Shown here: positions 11,001 through 20,694 of the stretch, one piece after another
Numbering within the stretch: position 1 is the stretch's first letter
How the letters are laid out: every line of letters starts with the position of its first letter
Source: Pilasporangium apinafurcum
Taxonomy: Eukaryota > Oomycota > Peronosporomycetes > Pythiales > Pythiaceae
Assembly: GCA_001600495.1 (NCBI GenBank)
Contig: BCKE01000085.1
Location: 28,381-61,088 of the forward strand
Direction: 5' to 3'
Length of the DNA: 32,708 nt
Notes under the pieces: model-generated
Told to the model about the DNA's origin: nothing
Database searches by the model: none
The model's input: only the letters and a program-made list of their open reading frames with translations
Translations under genes and position numbers: made by a program

Positions 11001-12825
11001 CTCTGCATGAGATAATGGAGAATCCTCGGCTTCATTGTGAAGGCTTTCTATCATATCGTGAAGAGCGCGTGCGGCTCGAATTTGGTGCCCCATCAATTTG
11101 TGGAATGCGATCACTTCGAGGGCGTCTTCGTGAGATCCAGAGCCAACATGAACGTAAAGGATGAGTCCATTTCCACGATAGCGGTGTATAAGTGGTTCTT
11201 GCAACCAATCTATTTGATGAATCCCATCGGTCGACAAGAATTGGTCGTTCATCGTATTTTTCTGCGGACGTTGTGTTTTGATGTCATCGTTAAGTACCAT
11301 CTCGCCAATGATTTGATATACCAGCGCTTCTGCTGCTTCAAAGAAAGTCTTCAGGAATGCTGAAACTCGAAAGCCTTGCGCGACTTCGTCATTGATGTTG
11401 GCACTATGCAACAAGAGGTCATATTCTTCGTTCCATTTGTAAGACCGTTGAATGTCGGCTTCATTCACTGTGTTTGGATTCCTGTTCTGGTCAGCTTTCG
11501 CGATATCAGCATTCCCTTCGGCATTTAATACGAGGTTTGCCAGGTCTTTCGTCATTGATGCTGCTGAACCGTCGCAAGTGCCGATCTGATTATTAACAAC
11601 TTCCTTTCTCTCTTGAACGCGGTGCATGACCTCCTGAGCATTGTAGTAGTTCTTGAGCCACGTCAAGAACCTATCACGCGCAATCTTCCCTTGTCCACTG
11701 GGGTCTAGTTGATGTTGGATGATGGGATACTCCGCTGAGTCTCCTTGCCATCCAATGTATATTATCAATCCGGTCGGTGTGATGAAAGGAAACCCACAAC
11801 AAAAAATGAACAGTTATGCAGTCACTAATGAACGTAAGAAAAGAATGGATATCATCCTAAGCAGAATAGGAATCTTGGCCGCGTCAACTTTCCCCGAACG
11901 CCTGATATCATGCTGCAAAGAGCAAGTTGCATGAGGTCATTTTCGTCAAACACGACATTCACTTACACGCACAAACAAATCATAACGCACACTAGAAAAC
12001 GCTTCATCAGCACGTCGAAGTCTCTCTGCTACGCTACAAAATCAGAAATACGGAAGATAGCAATGGCATAGACATGCCAACAGCCAACAATACACTGTCG
12101 TGTAGACTAATCTCGTACACAGAAGAGCTCGTGTTAGTGGCAGGCGAAGCGTATCGAGTCTATAATGGATTGCATGATAATACATTAAAGCTGCACATCT
12201 TGCGTACACACGAGAAATATTATAAACCGCGCAGCATAAGTCACACATGTCCGCACCTGAAAAGCGTGTTTCCACTCGTCACGTTCTTTCTCGGATGAAC
12301 ATGCAAATACTAGAGGTTTCTGTGTCTATAAGTACACATTCCAATAAACGAAGACGCCTCCATGATGTATTACCATGTGATGCTTTATTAAGCTTTTGCG
12401 TCGATCACTTTACCTTTTCTGTGGGTGCCAGTTGAAAGACAAACTTGCGATTAAGTTTCTTCTGCGATTCCGCATATTACACAACTTGAGCACCAAACAA
12501 TCACAACAGGCTAACACTCGCAAATAACAGACACACCAACCTCATCAGCGGTGGCATATTCATACTCCATAAGGTTCACCACACTACTCTGCCGTGAGCT
12601 TGAGAGTGCAAACGCTTGCGGTTCGGACGCCATGGGGAAATATTTCAACACATTCCCATCCAAATGTACCCACTTCTCAGTCCATTTCGCGCCAAATAAG
12701 CCATGCTGTAACTACCAAAGCATACAGCACACACGAGAACATCATATATACTTATCAATTCGTCATCTACATTGAACATTTTATAGAACCTTGTAAAGTT
12801 TGCCTGATTTCGGCTCCACGTTCAT
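8080..12825 (-). CDS. PH / EF-hand / CLU / TPR protein (clustered mitochondria family), 9 exons
   Basis: Predicted ~1366 aa. Exons on the minus strand: 12825-12790, 12711-12541, 12461-12414, 12325-12257, 12159 to about 12119, 12033-11967, 11912-11853, 11756-8727, 8658-8080. The exon 5 donor is ambiguous; other junctions keep frame uniquely. Residues ~5-108 form a PH domain (SGKLYKLQHGLFGAKW start; EKERDEWKHAFQ final helix). Next is an EF-hand pair with loops DIRRSGKVDAAK and DPSGQGKIARDR, both lacking Glu at position 12, so calcium binding is doubtful. Then come the CLU domain (~270-450), a CLU-central region (INIRYLGLCYELATAKHIRRL, ~645-690) and TPR-like helices (~830-1110). The C-terminus is Ser-rich. 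CLU proteins (Clu1, CLUH) bind mRNAs for mitochondrial proteins and keep mitochondria dispersed. The PH/EF-hand front is not part of yeast or animal CLU. ATG 12825 is the first in-frame AUG. Intron 7 appears to be AT-AC. Confidence 0.82.
11757..11852 (-). other. Probable U12-type AT-AC intron
   Basis: This 96-nt intron, read on the minus strand, begins ATATCCATTC (U12 AT-AC donor consensus ATATCCTT) and ends AATATAC. Splicing joins LLRM to IGWQGDSAEYP. That gives exactly 18 residues between the Arg of the first EF-hand exit helix and the Asp starting the next loop, the same as in calmodulin. GT-AG alternatives in this stretch keep frame only with irregular spacing. A TTCCTT core suggestive of a U12 branch site is present but lies ~26 nt from the acceptor, farther than usual. 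Confidence 0.6.
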
Positions 12826-13298
12826 GTTCGTCAACTTCTCCGAATGCACATGAAACGACGCCGCCAAAGGGAACTTCAAGTGTATCAGGTGGTCCACATA
12901 AAATTCCGGGTTTAGGGCACATGGATGCTCCTCTTCAAAAAAATCGAAAAAAAAATGTGCTGGCAAAATCCAACGCTCTGATTGGCTAAAGCTCCTTGCA
13001 CATCACCCGACCACAAAGGCCATACAATTCTTAAAACGTTACCAATTTTGTAAAAAAACGTGAGTTCATGTCTTCTAAAATTCTTATCAGTGATATAAAT
13101 CAGAGATTCTGGTAACAATTAATTTAATATAAAAAGTAAATATTTCAACGGTTACGAATGGGTTATTTCTGAAGCTCCGCTTGGCATGTCAATCAAATCA
13201 CAAAAAACTCTAAAAAGACCTGATGAGTGGTGAAGGAATCTTTTTTCATTTTTGCAAATCCGACGAAGAGAGGGAAGGCACAGCAAACCGCAAGCAAC
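12826..13298. other. Divergent intergenic region between CLU and VOC genes
   Basis: About 470 bp separates two divergent ATGs, so it should hold both promoters. It is AT-rich in the middle (13040-13150). On the plus side an initiator-like TCATTTT lies at 13246-13252. On the minus side no clear initiator was found. No gene is seen. Confidence 0.5.
13246..13252 (+). promoter_or_regulatory. Initiator-like element of the VOC gene
   Basis: TCATTTT in a T-rich context matches TCAYTYY and lies ~52 nt upstream of the ATG at 13299. Confidence 0.4.
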
Positions 13299-14426
13299 AT
13301 GGGCAGTGAAGACAAGCGTCGTAAGGTTGAGAACGGTGATGCTATCGCCGTCGCTGGTGATGATGAGCCAGAGTTAACGCTCACGAAGGAAGAGGTCTAC
13401 AAGCTCCAGGAAGAAGCGGGGAACATCAAGATCTTGGAACATATCAACCTGTCAGCGCAGGCGAAATGCACAGAACAGTCACCACAATACATTTTCTACA
13501 TCCGTGGCTTGCTCTGCACGCGTGATCCACGACTGGCCTACCATTTTTGGGCGAATTTTGGCCGCAACCAGTTCCATTTGTTCACGGGGCAGCCAAAAGA
13601 TGAGATGATCAAAGGCAGTGTGTACCTGTATGTACCTGACTTGGACGAAATCGAAAAGAGCTTGGAGAGCATCAAAGACGATTTGAAGGACACCAAGTTT
13701 GCGTTTGAGCGCATAAACCGCGGCGGTAACACCACGCACGAGTACCCGCGTGAACAATGGCAAACGCTCTTTGATGCGAACGCGTACGACCACATCAAGG
13801 CGAACGATCCGTATGGAAACGAACTCCGTCTCTTTGTGACACCGCGTCATTACTGGTCGGTCTACAAGTCGTTTGGCAAATTGCTGCCGACCGATGGCGT
13901 ACGTGAGGGTGTGCCACAGGGCATGCCGTTCATCGTCTATCCTGTGCGTCCAGGCATTGCACACGGTATCTCGCGGTTCTTTGAGCACTACTTGAAGGCT
14001 AAAACCGTCGTGACGAAGAAAGAGAATGAGTCAACGGAGTTGTACCGCGTGCATGTGCACTGTGGCGCGCTGCAGGCGATTGTGTTCGACGAACAAGAGT
14101 CGGAAAAAGACAACGACGGCGCCTACGATGGCCACCACCTCTGCATCCACATTGACCGCTTCAAGGAGTGCTACGACCTTGCGTTCAACGACAACATGCA
14201 GTGGAATAATTTCCTCTTCTTCGATCGCTGCGACACGTGGTTTGAAGCGAACCGTGATCAGCAGTATCGCATCTTAAACATCGTGGATCCTGTCGATAAG
14301 AAGTTCCTGACGGCGTTTGAACTGGAGATCCGTTCGGCGCAGCACTTCCGCTACCTGGTGCACCGTGAGGATGAGACTCCAGAAGATGCGGCCCGCAATG
14401 AAGAGCTGCGGAAGAAGAATCTGTAA
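13299..14426 (+). CDS. Two-module VOC (glyoxalase-fold) protein
   Basis: Intronless, 375 aa. The open frame extends to a GTG at 13227, but the first ATG is 13299, in a good context and ~50 nt after an initiator motif. The N-terminus is charged with a possible nuclear signal (KRRK, residues 7-10). Residues ~64-180 look like a VOC module: FYIRGLLCTRDPRLAYHFW, then QFHLF with His93, strand GSVYLYVPDLDEIEKSL, and the closing DPYGNELRLF with Glu175. His and Glu at these places are typical metal ligands of this superfamily. The second half (~205-375) has a similar strand-helix pattern (HGISRFFEHYL, LYRVHVHCG, HHLCIHIDRF). Known VOC enzymes include glyoxalase I, dioxygenases and epimerases; the substrate here cannot be told. 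Codon use is regular and GC-ending, suggesting high expression. It is divergent from the CLU gene. Confidence 0.65.
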   Translation: MGSEDKRRKVENGDAIAVAGDDEPELTLTKEEVYKLQEEAGNIKILEHINLSAQAKCTEQSPQYIFYIRGLLCTRDPRLAYHFWANFGRNQFHLFTGQPKDEMIKGSVYLYVPDLDEIEKSLESIKDDLKDTKFAFERINRGGNTTHEYPREQWQTLFDANAYDHIKANDPYGNELRLFVTPRHYWSVYKSFGKLLPTDGVREGVPQGMPFIVYPVRPGIAHGISRFFEHYLKAKTVVTKKENESTELYRVHVHCGALQAIVFDEQESEKDNDGAYDGHHLCIHIDRFKECYDLAFNDNMQWNNFLFFDRCDTWFEANRDQQYRILNIVDPVDKKFLTAFELEIRSAQHFRYLVHREDETPEDAARNEELRKKNL

Positions 14427-14580
14427 GTGATTAATCACATTGAAAAAAGCAAACAAGGAGAGAATGCGTACATAAGTAGTTTGTGGAATTGGGCCATCCC
14501 TTTAATGATGTAGTAAACTGAATGCAAACACGAAGGCTTTGCCCCAATTGTTAATTTCTGTTGTGTGTTTACCGTAGATC

Positions 14581-14960
14581 TTATATTTTATCTATGCTTA
14601 CGAGGAACGGAGCGTTTATTGGAAGTGAAATGGACGTTACGTAGGTAATTTGCTAATTGGGGAGCACGTCCACACGGAGTTGGCTGAAGAACTGCGTCAC
14701 AGTGATTTTCATCTTCAGTATCACCAAGTTCATCCCCAGGCATTGCCGCAGACCGGTATGGAAGACTACATGTTTAAACGAAGACATGACGATTGCCTTC
14801 TTCATTGTTGAGTCGAATTATCGGTCTAGATTGAATATTGTAGCCCCTGGCCTCTAGCATTAACCTTTGGAACGTAGTCGTATTGAAAGCTAAGCGGTGC
14901 GATGGATAGTAGAGCTGCGCATCGTGGAGGCAGCATAAAAATTCGTGCTAATGAGGGCGA
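14581..14960 (-). pseudogene. Decayed cytochrome P450 copy (C-terminal part)
   Basis: Read on the minus strand, the C-terminal ~95 codons of a P450 are recognisable, closest to the intact plus-strand gene at 15716. Matching blocks: IFNLDR-stop-FD against VFNPERWFD; SFKHVVFHTGLRQCLGMNL against SFKFMSFHAGPRSCIGMNL (heme loop, Cys kept); and ISLPINAPFLV-I-KI against the same C-terminus ending at 14581. There are two in-frame stops, one at the Trp of PERW and one at the Gln after VVPG. Further upstream only a blurred LYYPS block (cf. RLYPS after ExxR) can be seen to about 14960. The rest is missing; the repeat at 15175 may mark where it was interrupted. Confidence 0.82.
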
Positions 14961-15715
14961 GAAACTAAGATTACCAGAAGCCTTGGTTTATTTAATGAAT
15001 CACAGTGGCAGCACATAGTCAGAGAGTGGAAGACCGCCATACAATACTAAGCTGCAAAATACCTTTGCAACATGGCCTTCTTGTCCGTGCTCTTTAGCGC
15101 AAAACGTGTGAGAATGATCAGTCTTTTCCTGATGTGTTTACTGCATAAATCGTTTCGTTACGACGGTCCACGCCTCAAGAGATCATATGAGACACCAAAG
15201 TACCTCAGGGAGGACCTCCTGTTTTTTGTTGTTTGGGTCCGACTTGACCAACAAAAGCTACTTAAGACTAGACAACCGCGGATCAAACATATCCGCCACT
15301 TGGACTCGATGAGTCCAAGAGAGTAGGTGTTCATTCTTGAGAAAGATACTTCTAGTATGACGTTTGCCTTCCTTTCGTACTGATACTACCGCGCCATGCT
15401 TTCTGGACAATCACTTTAATTTTCTACATACTCGATCTCCTCAAACATGCACTGTCATCGCTTCGCATTCGTTCTTGAAAAGAAGAGAGTTCATTACAGA
15501 GAATTGGAAACAATTTTCTATCGATATGGATATGTTTGGTTTAAAATTCAGATCAAAGTGCATCGTCGAGGCAGGAGAAATGGAGGATAAAAATTAACTG
15601 ATGTGAGGTATTTATCGAGGCGAGACCATCATTCTGTCTGCTTCCCGCCGGAACTTCATCTTTGTCCATACAAGGAACATATCTGCCATCGTGTCCAAGA
15701 GACGAAAGGGAAGCG
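14961..15715. other. Intergenic stretch upstream of P450-1
   Basis: No intact gene. It contains a dispersed repeat copy (about 15175-15265). Just beyond lie two small perfect hairpins: CGGAT/ATCCG at about 15280-15296 and GGACTC-GAT-GAGTCC around 15302-15316. The remaining ~350 bp is AT-rich and should contain the promoter of the P450 gene starting at 15716; no clear core element stood out. Confidence 0.4.
15175..15265 (+). repeat. Dispersed repeat, copy 2
   Basis: Related to the minus strand of window positions 1-97, in opposite orientation. Shared blocks include ATCAT-TGAGACACC, AGTAC--AGGGA-GACCT and GACTTGAC-AACAAAAGCTA. It lies between the P450 pseudogene and the intact plus-strand P450. 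The family is unknown; it could be a transposon or LTR remnant. Confidence 0.5.
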
Positions 15716-17335
15716 ATGAAGTTGTGGTTCCTCGACGACATTCTCCCGTTTTCATGGGAAAAAAGCGTCACCACCACGAGCCATGCGCTGCAATTGACGT
15801 TGGGAATTGGTTTGCTCTTGCTTATCAGTACCTGGAGGCTGTGTCGTTCCTCACAGACATCGCAAAACCAGAATGTGAAGTTAGCGGCAACATCACCGAC
15901 AGCATTACCGTTTCTCGGTAGTACGTGGGATCTCGTGAAGAATGTACATCGCTTTCACGACTGGATGACTGATCAATGCATTCTATTTGATGGGCAGTCG
16001 TGGCTCATGCAAGCACTGGGGCGACCCGATGTAATCGTCGTGAGTTCTGTCGAGGCGATGGAAGACGTTACGAAGCGGCAGTTTGATAACTTTGAGCGCG
16101 GAGAATACGCTTATGACGTATTGAAGGACATGTTTGGTGATGGCATCCTCACGCTTGATGGCGACAAGTGGGCACATCACCGCAAGATTGCCAACCAGTT
16201 GTTCACGTTGAGGACCTTGAAGGACTCGATGGCATACACGATTCAGAAATACTCAATTGTACTCAATGAAATCTTCGAAGAAGCGGCAGAAACCAAAATT
16301 ACGATCGATTTGTATAAATTGTTTACCCATTTCACAACAGAGGCGTTCGCTGAGATTGGTTTTGGCATTCAGATGAATGGCTTAAGATCCAAGGAAGAAC
16401 ACCCTTTTCAGAGTGCATTTGAAGGTGCCCAGAAGGCAATCATTGCGCGACTTATGGCACCTGTCTGGCTGTGGAAGTTGCAACGCTGGCTTGGCGTGGG
16501 ACTAGAAGGACAATTACAGCGCTGCTTGAAAATCTTGGACACCATCGTATATGATATCATTTCACAATCACTGGAACATCACACCAAGAATAATAATAAA
16601 GGTGGTGATACTAAGATGACACGAACAGATCTTGTTTCACTCTTCCTGGAACAAGTGACAACAACGGGCGATGATCAAGCGTATGCGCTGAATCCCAAGT
16701 ATCTGCGTGACATGGTCTTCCAGTTCTTACTAGCAGGAAGAGATACCACGGCAGAGGCGCTGAGCTGGTTCTTTTTCGAGTTAAGTCGTCATCCCGAGGT
16801 AGAAGAAAAGATTCGCGATGAAGTTAAAGCTAAGATCCCAGGGTTGATGAGTGGTGAGATTACTTCTCCTTCAATGGTAGATGTCCAGCAACTTACGTAC
16901 TTGGAAGCTGCGTTGAAGGAGACTTTGCGTTTGTATCCTTCTGCTCCATTTAATGCGCGAGATGCCGCACATGACACGGTTTTGTCGGATGGAACGTTTG
17001 TTCCTGCAGGTACACGTGTTGGTCTTCCTATCTATGGAATGGCACGAATGCCAAGCATCTGGGGCCCAGACGCAGCTGTGTTTAACCCTGAGCGGTGGTT
17101 TGATCCAGTGACAAATAAACCGATTGTAGTGTCATCTTTCAAATTCATGTCGTTCCACGCGGGACCGAGGAGTTGTATCGGAATGAACTTGGCAATGCTG
17201 GAGATGAAGATCGCGGTGGCGCAGCTACTGAGTAAATTCCATGTAAAAGTCGTTCCTGGACAGCATACCACGTATGAAATGGCGATCTCGCTCCCAATGA
17301 ATGCTCCGTTCCTTGTACACGTGGAGAAACTTTAA
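15716..17335 (+). CDS. Cytochrome P450 monooxygenase (P450-1)
   Basis: Intronless, 539 aa, normal length for a microsomal P450. ATG at 15716 is chosen; the frame reaches back to a TTG at 15662, but the first ATG starts a proper N-terminus. A membrane anchor (about 25-43, LGIGLLLLIST) is followed by a Pro-containing hinge (SPTALPFLG). Oxygen-activation motif LLAGRDTT is at 338-345, ExxR as ETLR at 402-405, PERF-like FNPERW at 456-461. The heme loop is FMSFHAGPRSCIG with the ligand Cys487. The style resembles the CYP86/CYP94/CYP704-like fatty-acid omega-hydroxylases and the oomycete CYP5014-5017 families; I did not assign a family. It converges with P450-2 (266 bp between stops) and is the closest relative of the pseudogene at 14581-14960. 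A reductase partner is not in the window. Confidence 0.93.
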   Translation: MKLWFLDDILPFSWEKSVTTTSHALQLTLGIGLLLLISTWRLCRSSQTSQNQNVKLAATSPTALPFLGSTWDLVKNVHRFHDWMTDQCILFDGQSWLMQALGRPDVIVVSSVEAMEDVTKRQFDNFERGEYAYDVLKDMFGDGILTLDGDKWAHHRKIANQLFTLRTLKDSMAYTIQKYSIVLNEIFEEAAETKITIDLYKLFTHFTTEAFAEIGFGIQMNGLRSKEEHPFQSAFEGAQKAIIARLMAPVWLWKLQRWLGVGLEGQLQRCLKILDTIVYDIISQSLEHHTKNNNKGGDTKMTRTDLVSLFLEQVTTTGDDQAYALNPKYLRDMVFQFLLAGRDTTAEALSWFFFELSRHPEVEEKIRDEVKAKIPGLMSGEITSPSMVDVQQLTYLEAALKETLRLYPSAPFNARDAAHDTVLSDGTFVPAGTRVGLPIYGMARMPSIWGPDAAVFNPERWFDPVTNKPIVVSSFKFMSFHAGPRSCIGMNLAMLEMKIAVAQLLSKFHVKVVPGQHTTYEMAISLPMNAPFLVHVEKL

Positions 17336-17601
17336 AGCAAGTAGAGGAAAACATGAAACGTAAAATCCTTTTTTGAAAATTGTCAGCTACGCTATTGCTC
17401 AAAAAATGTCCAAAACTGGCAAATCTGAGAGTCAATCTAACATGGAAAGATGTCAAGATTCGAAGTAATATGTGTCAAATGCACTGTGACAATTCCCATA
17501 AAATAAACTTTTTTTGTTTTATAGTAGGCAAATCAAGTACAACATCACAACCATTCGTATTTGCAGATATGCATCATACCCACCTCTTCGTCAACTCCAT
17601 C

Positions 17602-19191
17602 TTAGGCAAATGGCGCAGTCAATGGGCGTACACGCACCATAAACGGATCACGCATAGGGAACGTAATTGCACGCTTGTATGTGACCGTCTGACCGGGCAC
17701 AACATCCAATTCAAACTTGCTCAAGATCCCTGACGCGATGATCTTCATCTCCAACATGGCCAAATTCATCCCCAGACAGATCCGTGGGCCTGAATGGAAT
17801 GAATTAAACTGGAACGAGGTCACGTTCTTCAGCTTGCCTGTATTTGGATCCATCCATCGGTCTGGATTATATTTTTCCGCATCTTCTCCCCAGAGCTCCG
17901 TCATCCTACCCATGCCATAGACATTGATCATCACATATGCACCAGCAGGCACAAACGTGCCATCGGCTAGAGTCGTATCTTCCACAGCCTCGCGTGGATT
18001 CAGTGGAATCACTGGACAGAGCCGCAATGTTTCCTTGATGCATGCTTCCAGGTACGAAAGCGTCTGCACCTCGTCCATCGTCGGGAACTGAAAGGTGCCT
18101 TTGATTAGCTCTGGAATTTTGGCAGTCATCTCTTCACGGATCTTCTGTACAACCCGTGGATGCTGGCTCAGATGGTAGAGGAACCAGCTGAGTGTCTGTG
18201 CGGTCGTGTCTCTGCCCGCAAGCAAGAAGCCGACGACCATATCCCTCAACACCACTGGATTAATATCTTCATTATCATCACTATTTCCTTCTTTTTGCGA
18301 AAGGTGGTCAAGTGTGAGTGACACGAGGTCATTTCGTCCACTGACCTGCTCGGTATTTCTATGCCGCTCGAGCGATTGTACAATCATCTTTAGCACGGAG
18401 TCATTGATCACCTGCAAGCTCTGTTGGAGTACTTTTTCATGACCCACGCCGAGCCATCGTTGCAATTTCCATGCCCACACAGGCACATTCAGTCGCTTGT
18501 CCAGACACACGAGCGCTGTATCAAACGCTGTCTGGAAAGGGTGCACCGTTTGGTTCGTCAGTGCATTCAATTGAATGCCAAAACCGATCTCCGCAAATGC
18601 CTCAATCGTGAACCCACTCAACAATTTGCAAAGGTCGATTGGTTTCTCAGTGGCTACCTGGTCTTGTAAGAGCTTAATGACTGTCTCGCCGTGCTTGATC
18701 ATGATTGATGCAAATGAGTCGCGCATGGCGCGCAGGGTGAAGAGATTGACGGCCGTTTTGCGGCGGTGAAACCACGAATCACCATTGGTTGTGAACACCC
18801 CCGTGCCCAACAAATCGCACATGACGTCCAAGAAGTACTCGCCTTTGATGAATTTCTTGAATTGTGTCTTAGTCGCGTCTTCTACTGCCCCTGGAGACGT
18901 GATAACGATCATCGGCGGACGCCAAGGGGCACTTAACAGCCATGGCTGCCAGTTGGCGGCTTTGCTCTGCTCCAGAGCCCATTCAAAGAATTCGTCGGCT
19001 TTGAAGAACACATCCAGGAGATTTCCCAAGAGCGGCAATGTTGATGGTGGACGGTAGAGTTTTTGATACTTATCTTGCTGCTGTTTCTTCGTTGCCCAGA
19101 AGGCGTAGGCACTGCCCACAACGAGTGTGACACAGCCGAGGACAATAGCGACTTGCAAATCAGAGCGATCGAAGAAGAAATTCAGCACCAT
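17602..19191 (-). CDS. Cytochrome P450 monooxygenase (P450-2)
   Basis: Intronless, 529 aa, starting at a true ATG (19191-19189). A membrane anchor spans about residues 12-32 (VAIVLGCVTLVVGSAYAFW), followed by the hinge PPSTLPLLGNLLD. The I-helix motif AGRDTT is at 325-330, ETLR at 387-390, YNPDRW at 441-446. The heme loop FNSFHSGPRICLG carries Cys472. It is much closer to P450-3 than to P450-1: the two share MVL starts, the LLGNLLD/ILGNLLD hinge, SFQFNSFHSGPRICLGMNL and VVPGQ/IVPGQ ends. They are tandem minus-strand duplicates ~1.5 kb apart. The expected reaction is NADPH-dependent hydroxylation in the ER membrane, probably of a fatty acid-like substrate; this is family inference only. Confidence 0.93.
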   Translation of the reverse strand: MVLNFFFDRSDLQVAIVLGCVTLVVGSAYAFWATKKQQQDKYQKLYRPPSTLPLLGNLLDVFFKADEFFEWALEQSKAANWQPWLLSAPWRPPMIVITSPGAVEDATKTQFKKFIKGEYFLDVMCDLLGTGVFTTNGDSWFHRRKTAVNLFTLRAMRDSFASIMIKHGETVIKLLQDQVATEKPIDLCKLLSGFTIEAFAEIGFGIQLNALTNQTVHPFQTAFDTALVCLDKRLNVPVWAWKLQRWLGVGHEKVLQQSLQVINDSVLKMIVQSLERHRNTEQVSGRNDLVSLTLDHLSQKEGNSDDNEDINPVVLRDMVVGFLLAGRDTTAQTLSWFLYHLSQHPRVVQKIREEMTAKIPELIKGTFQFPTMDEVQTLSYLEACIKETLRLCPVIPLNPREAVEDTTLADGTFVPAGAYVMINVYGMGRMTELWGEDAEKYNPDRWMDPNTGKLKNVTSFQFNSFHSGPRICLGMNLAMLEMKIIASGILSKFELDVVPGQTVTYKRAITFPMRDPFMVRVRPLTAPFA

Positions 19192-20694
19192 CGCCGTTTA
19201 GGAAGAAAAGAAGATCGAAGGAAGTAGATCTGTGACGTTCTCGTCCAATTCGTGAATGGCTTAAAGTAGATAACCCTGTTCTTGTTTACTTGGTTGAGTC
19301 TCTTGCTCATGTTATTTGGGTCATGCAGGTGCAGCGAAGAAGTTTCGGCTGGTGAGAGCAGAGGCTCATCGATTGGGATGTGTATTGTCCCACTCTTGCC
19401 GATCAGTGATGCGCCGAAGGTGATGAGAAAAGATCAGTAGAACAAAAAGGACAGAAGGAACAAATGGACGGATGAAGCCACGAAAAACAAATAATTATAC
19501 TGAATAGGTTGGTCTAGCAAGTTTGTCAACTGCTCTGGTGTGGACAAAATAGAAGAAAAAAGACATTTTTTTTCCATCGACTACACTAACTGCATCCACA
19601 GAAGTCGATTATTGCGGTCGTGGAGATAGAATGGGTTCACAATCGACTACGTATTCAATTTTGGGGTCATTAATTGACTTCAGCTGTGGTTATTCACCTT
19701 ACTTGGCATATCCTTCTTCCTTTCTCACACCATTAAGCACCAACTTCACACAGACATCTGCCGGTGCCGTGAAATTACAGTATCCATCACTTCACCAATC
19801 TATTCATTTGAAATCTCAGAGCATCTAAACACACAATTCACCCATTAACCAGTCCATTTTGACTTGATCAACCAGCAATTCAGGCTATAACTTTTCCACT
19901 TCACGCAAACTCATGTCTGCTTTCTTTTTTGCATCACCCCTGTTACTCCGAAGTCCAATTTCTTACTCTTTTTGTAAACAGGCTCCTTGAAAGAAATTTG
20001 TTTTGCGTAAACGTGACAATAATAAGAGATTAAGAAGGGACGATCTGTTGCAAAGATTGAGGCAAGTGTAGATGTCTCCTTTATGAAAAGCCAATCATCG
20101 ACGTGAACCCCAGTAGCCACCATCCTCGTCTGTGTTAAGACCATCAAGGCGCAACTGACCATTCACGCCAGTAGTACATTGTGTATCTCATAGCGGGGCG
20201 ACCTCAAACTTTGAGGATACTGTCCATAGTGGGCATGATACTGAATATACCATATGCCTGAATATTCACAAGTATCGACCTGAGTGAGAACCTCACATAC
20301 TGACACCGTTCACTGCGCACCGGTAGACACATTGAGAAGATTATGGTTCCGTTAGAGACATGTAGGCAACTGCGCCAATGACTTCGTTGTACTTCTGAGA
20401 TGCTTCCATTGTTGAATGAGTACACGATTGTTTTCCCTGTCAAAATCTCAAAACAAAAAAAGAAAGCATCTCTGTCTGATGGTCGTGCATGCTACTTTTA
20501 TTACTTGGTAGTGTCAGGGTAAAATATGGCTACACTTTCACCAATACTTTTTTCATTACACAAATGCACTCCAGAACAAATTCAATTACATACGAAATGA
20601 TAGACTAAAAAGTAACTACCTTCCCTTCCAAGTCCATGATCCTCCTCTCCGCCTCCACACACATCACTCAAACTCCCATCGACAAAATAGCTTT
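19192..20694. other. 1.5-kb intergenic region between P450-2 and P450-3
   Basis: No supported gene. The right part (20470-20690) is AT-rich and probably the 3' region of P450-3; the left part holds the P450-2 promoter. At about 20370-20440 (-), one frame reads KQS--HSTMEA followed by YNEVIGAVAYM. This faintly resembles a Copia RNase H region, but it is too short and interrupted to call. Confidence 0.35.

Noticed and set aside
11757-11850. GT-AG introns with donors at CTTAC/GTTCAT or TTA/GTGACT instead of AT-AC
   Set aside because: They can keep frame but use weak donors and give non-canonical EF-hand spacing. The AT-AC join gives exact spacing and a good U12 donor.
12767-12922. Alternative start for the CLU gene at an upstream ATG (MCPKPGILCGPP frame)
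   Set aside because: This frame does not join the PH-domain exon in phase. The other frame, with ATG at 12825, gives SGKLYK joined to LQHGLFGAKW, a proper PH start.
14657-14857. 66-codon plus-strand frame
   Set aside because: Antisense of the P450 pseudogene; equivalent antisense frames appear opposite the intact P450 heme regions.
20204-20443. Possible Copia RNase H remnant on the minus strand (KQS--HSTMEA, YNEVIGAVAYM)
   Set aside because: Only short, frame-shifted similarity to recalled motifs and several stops. Too weak to call without a database search.
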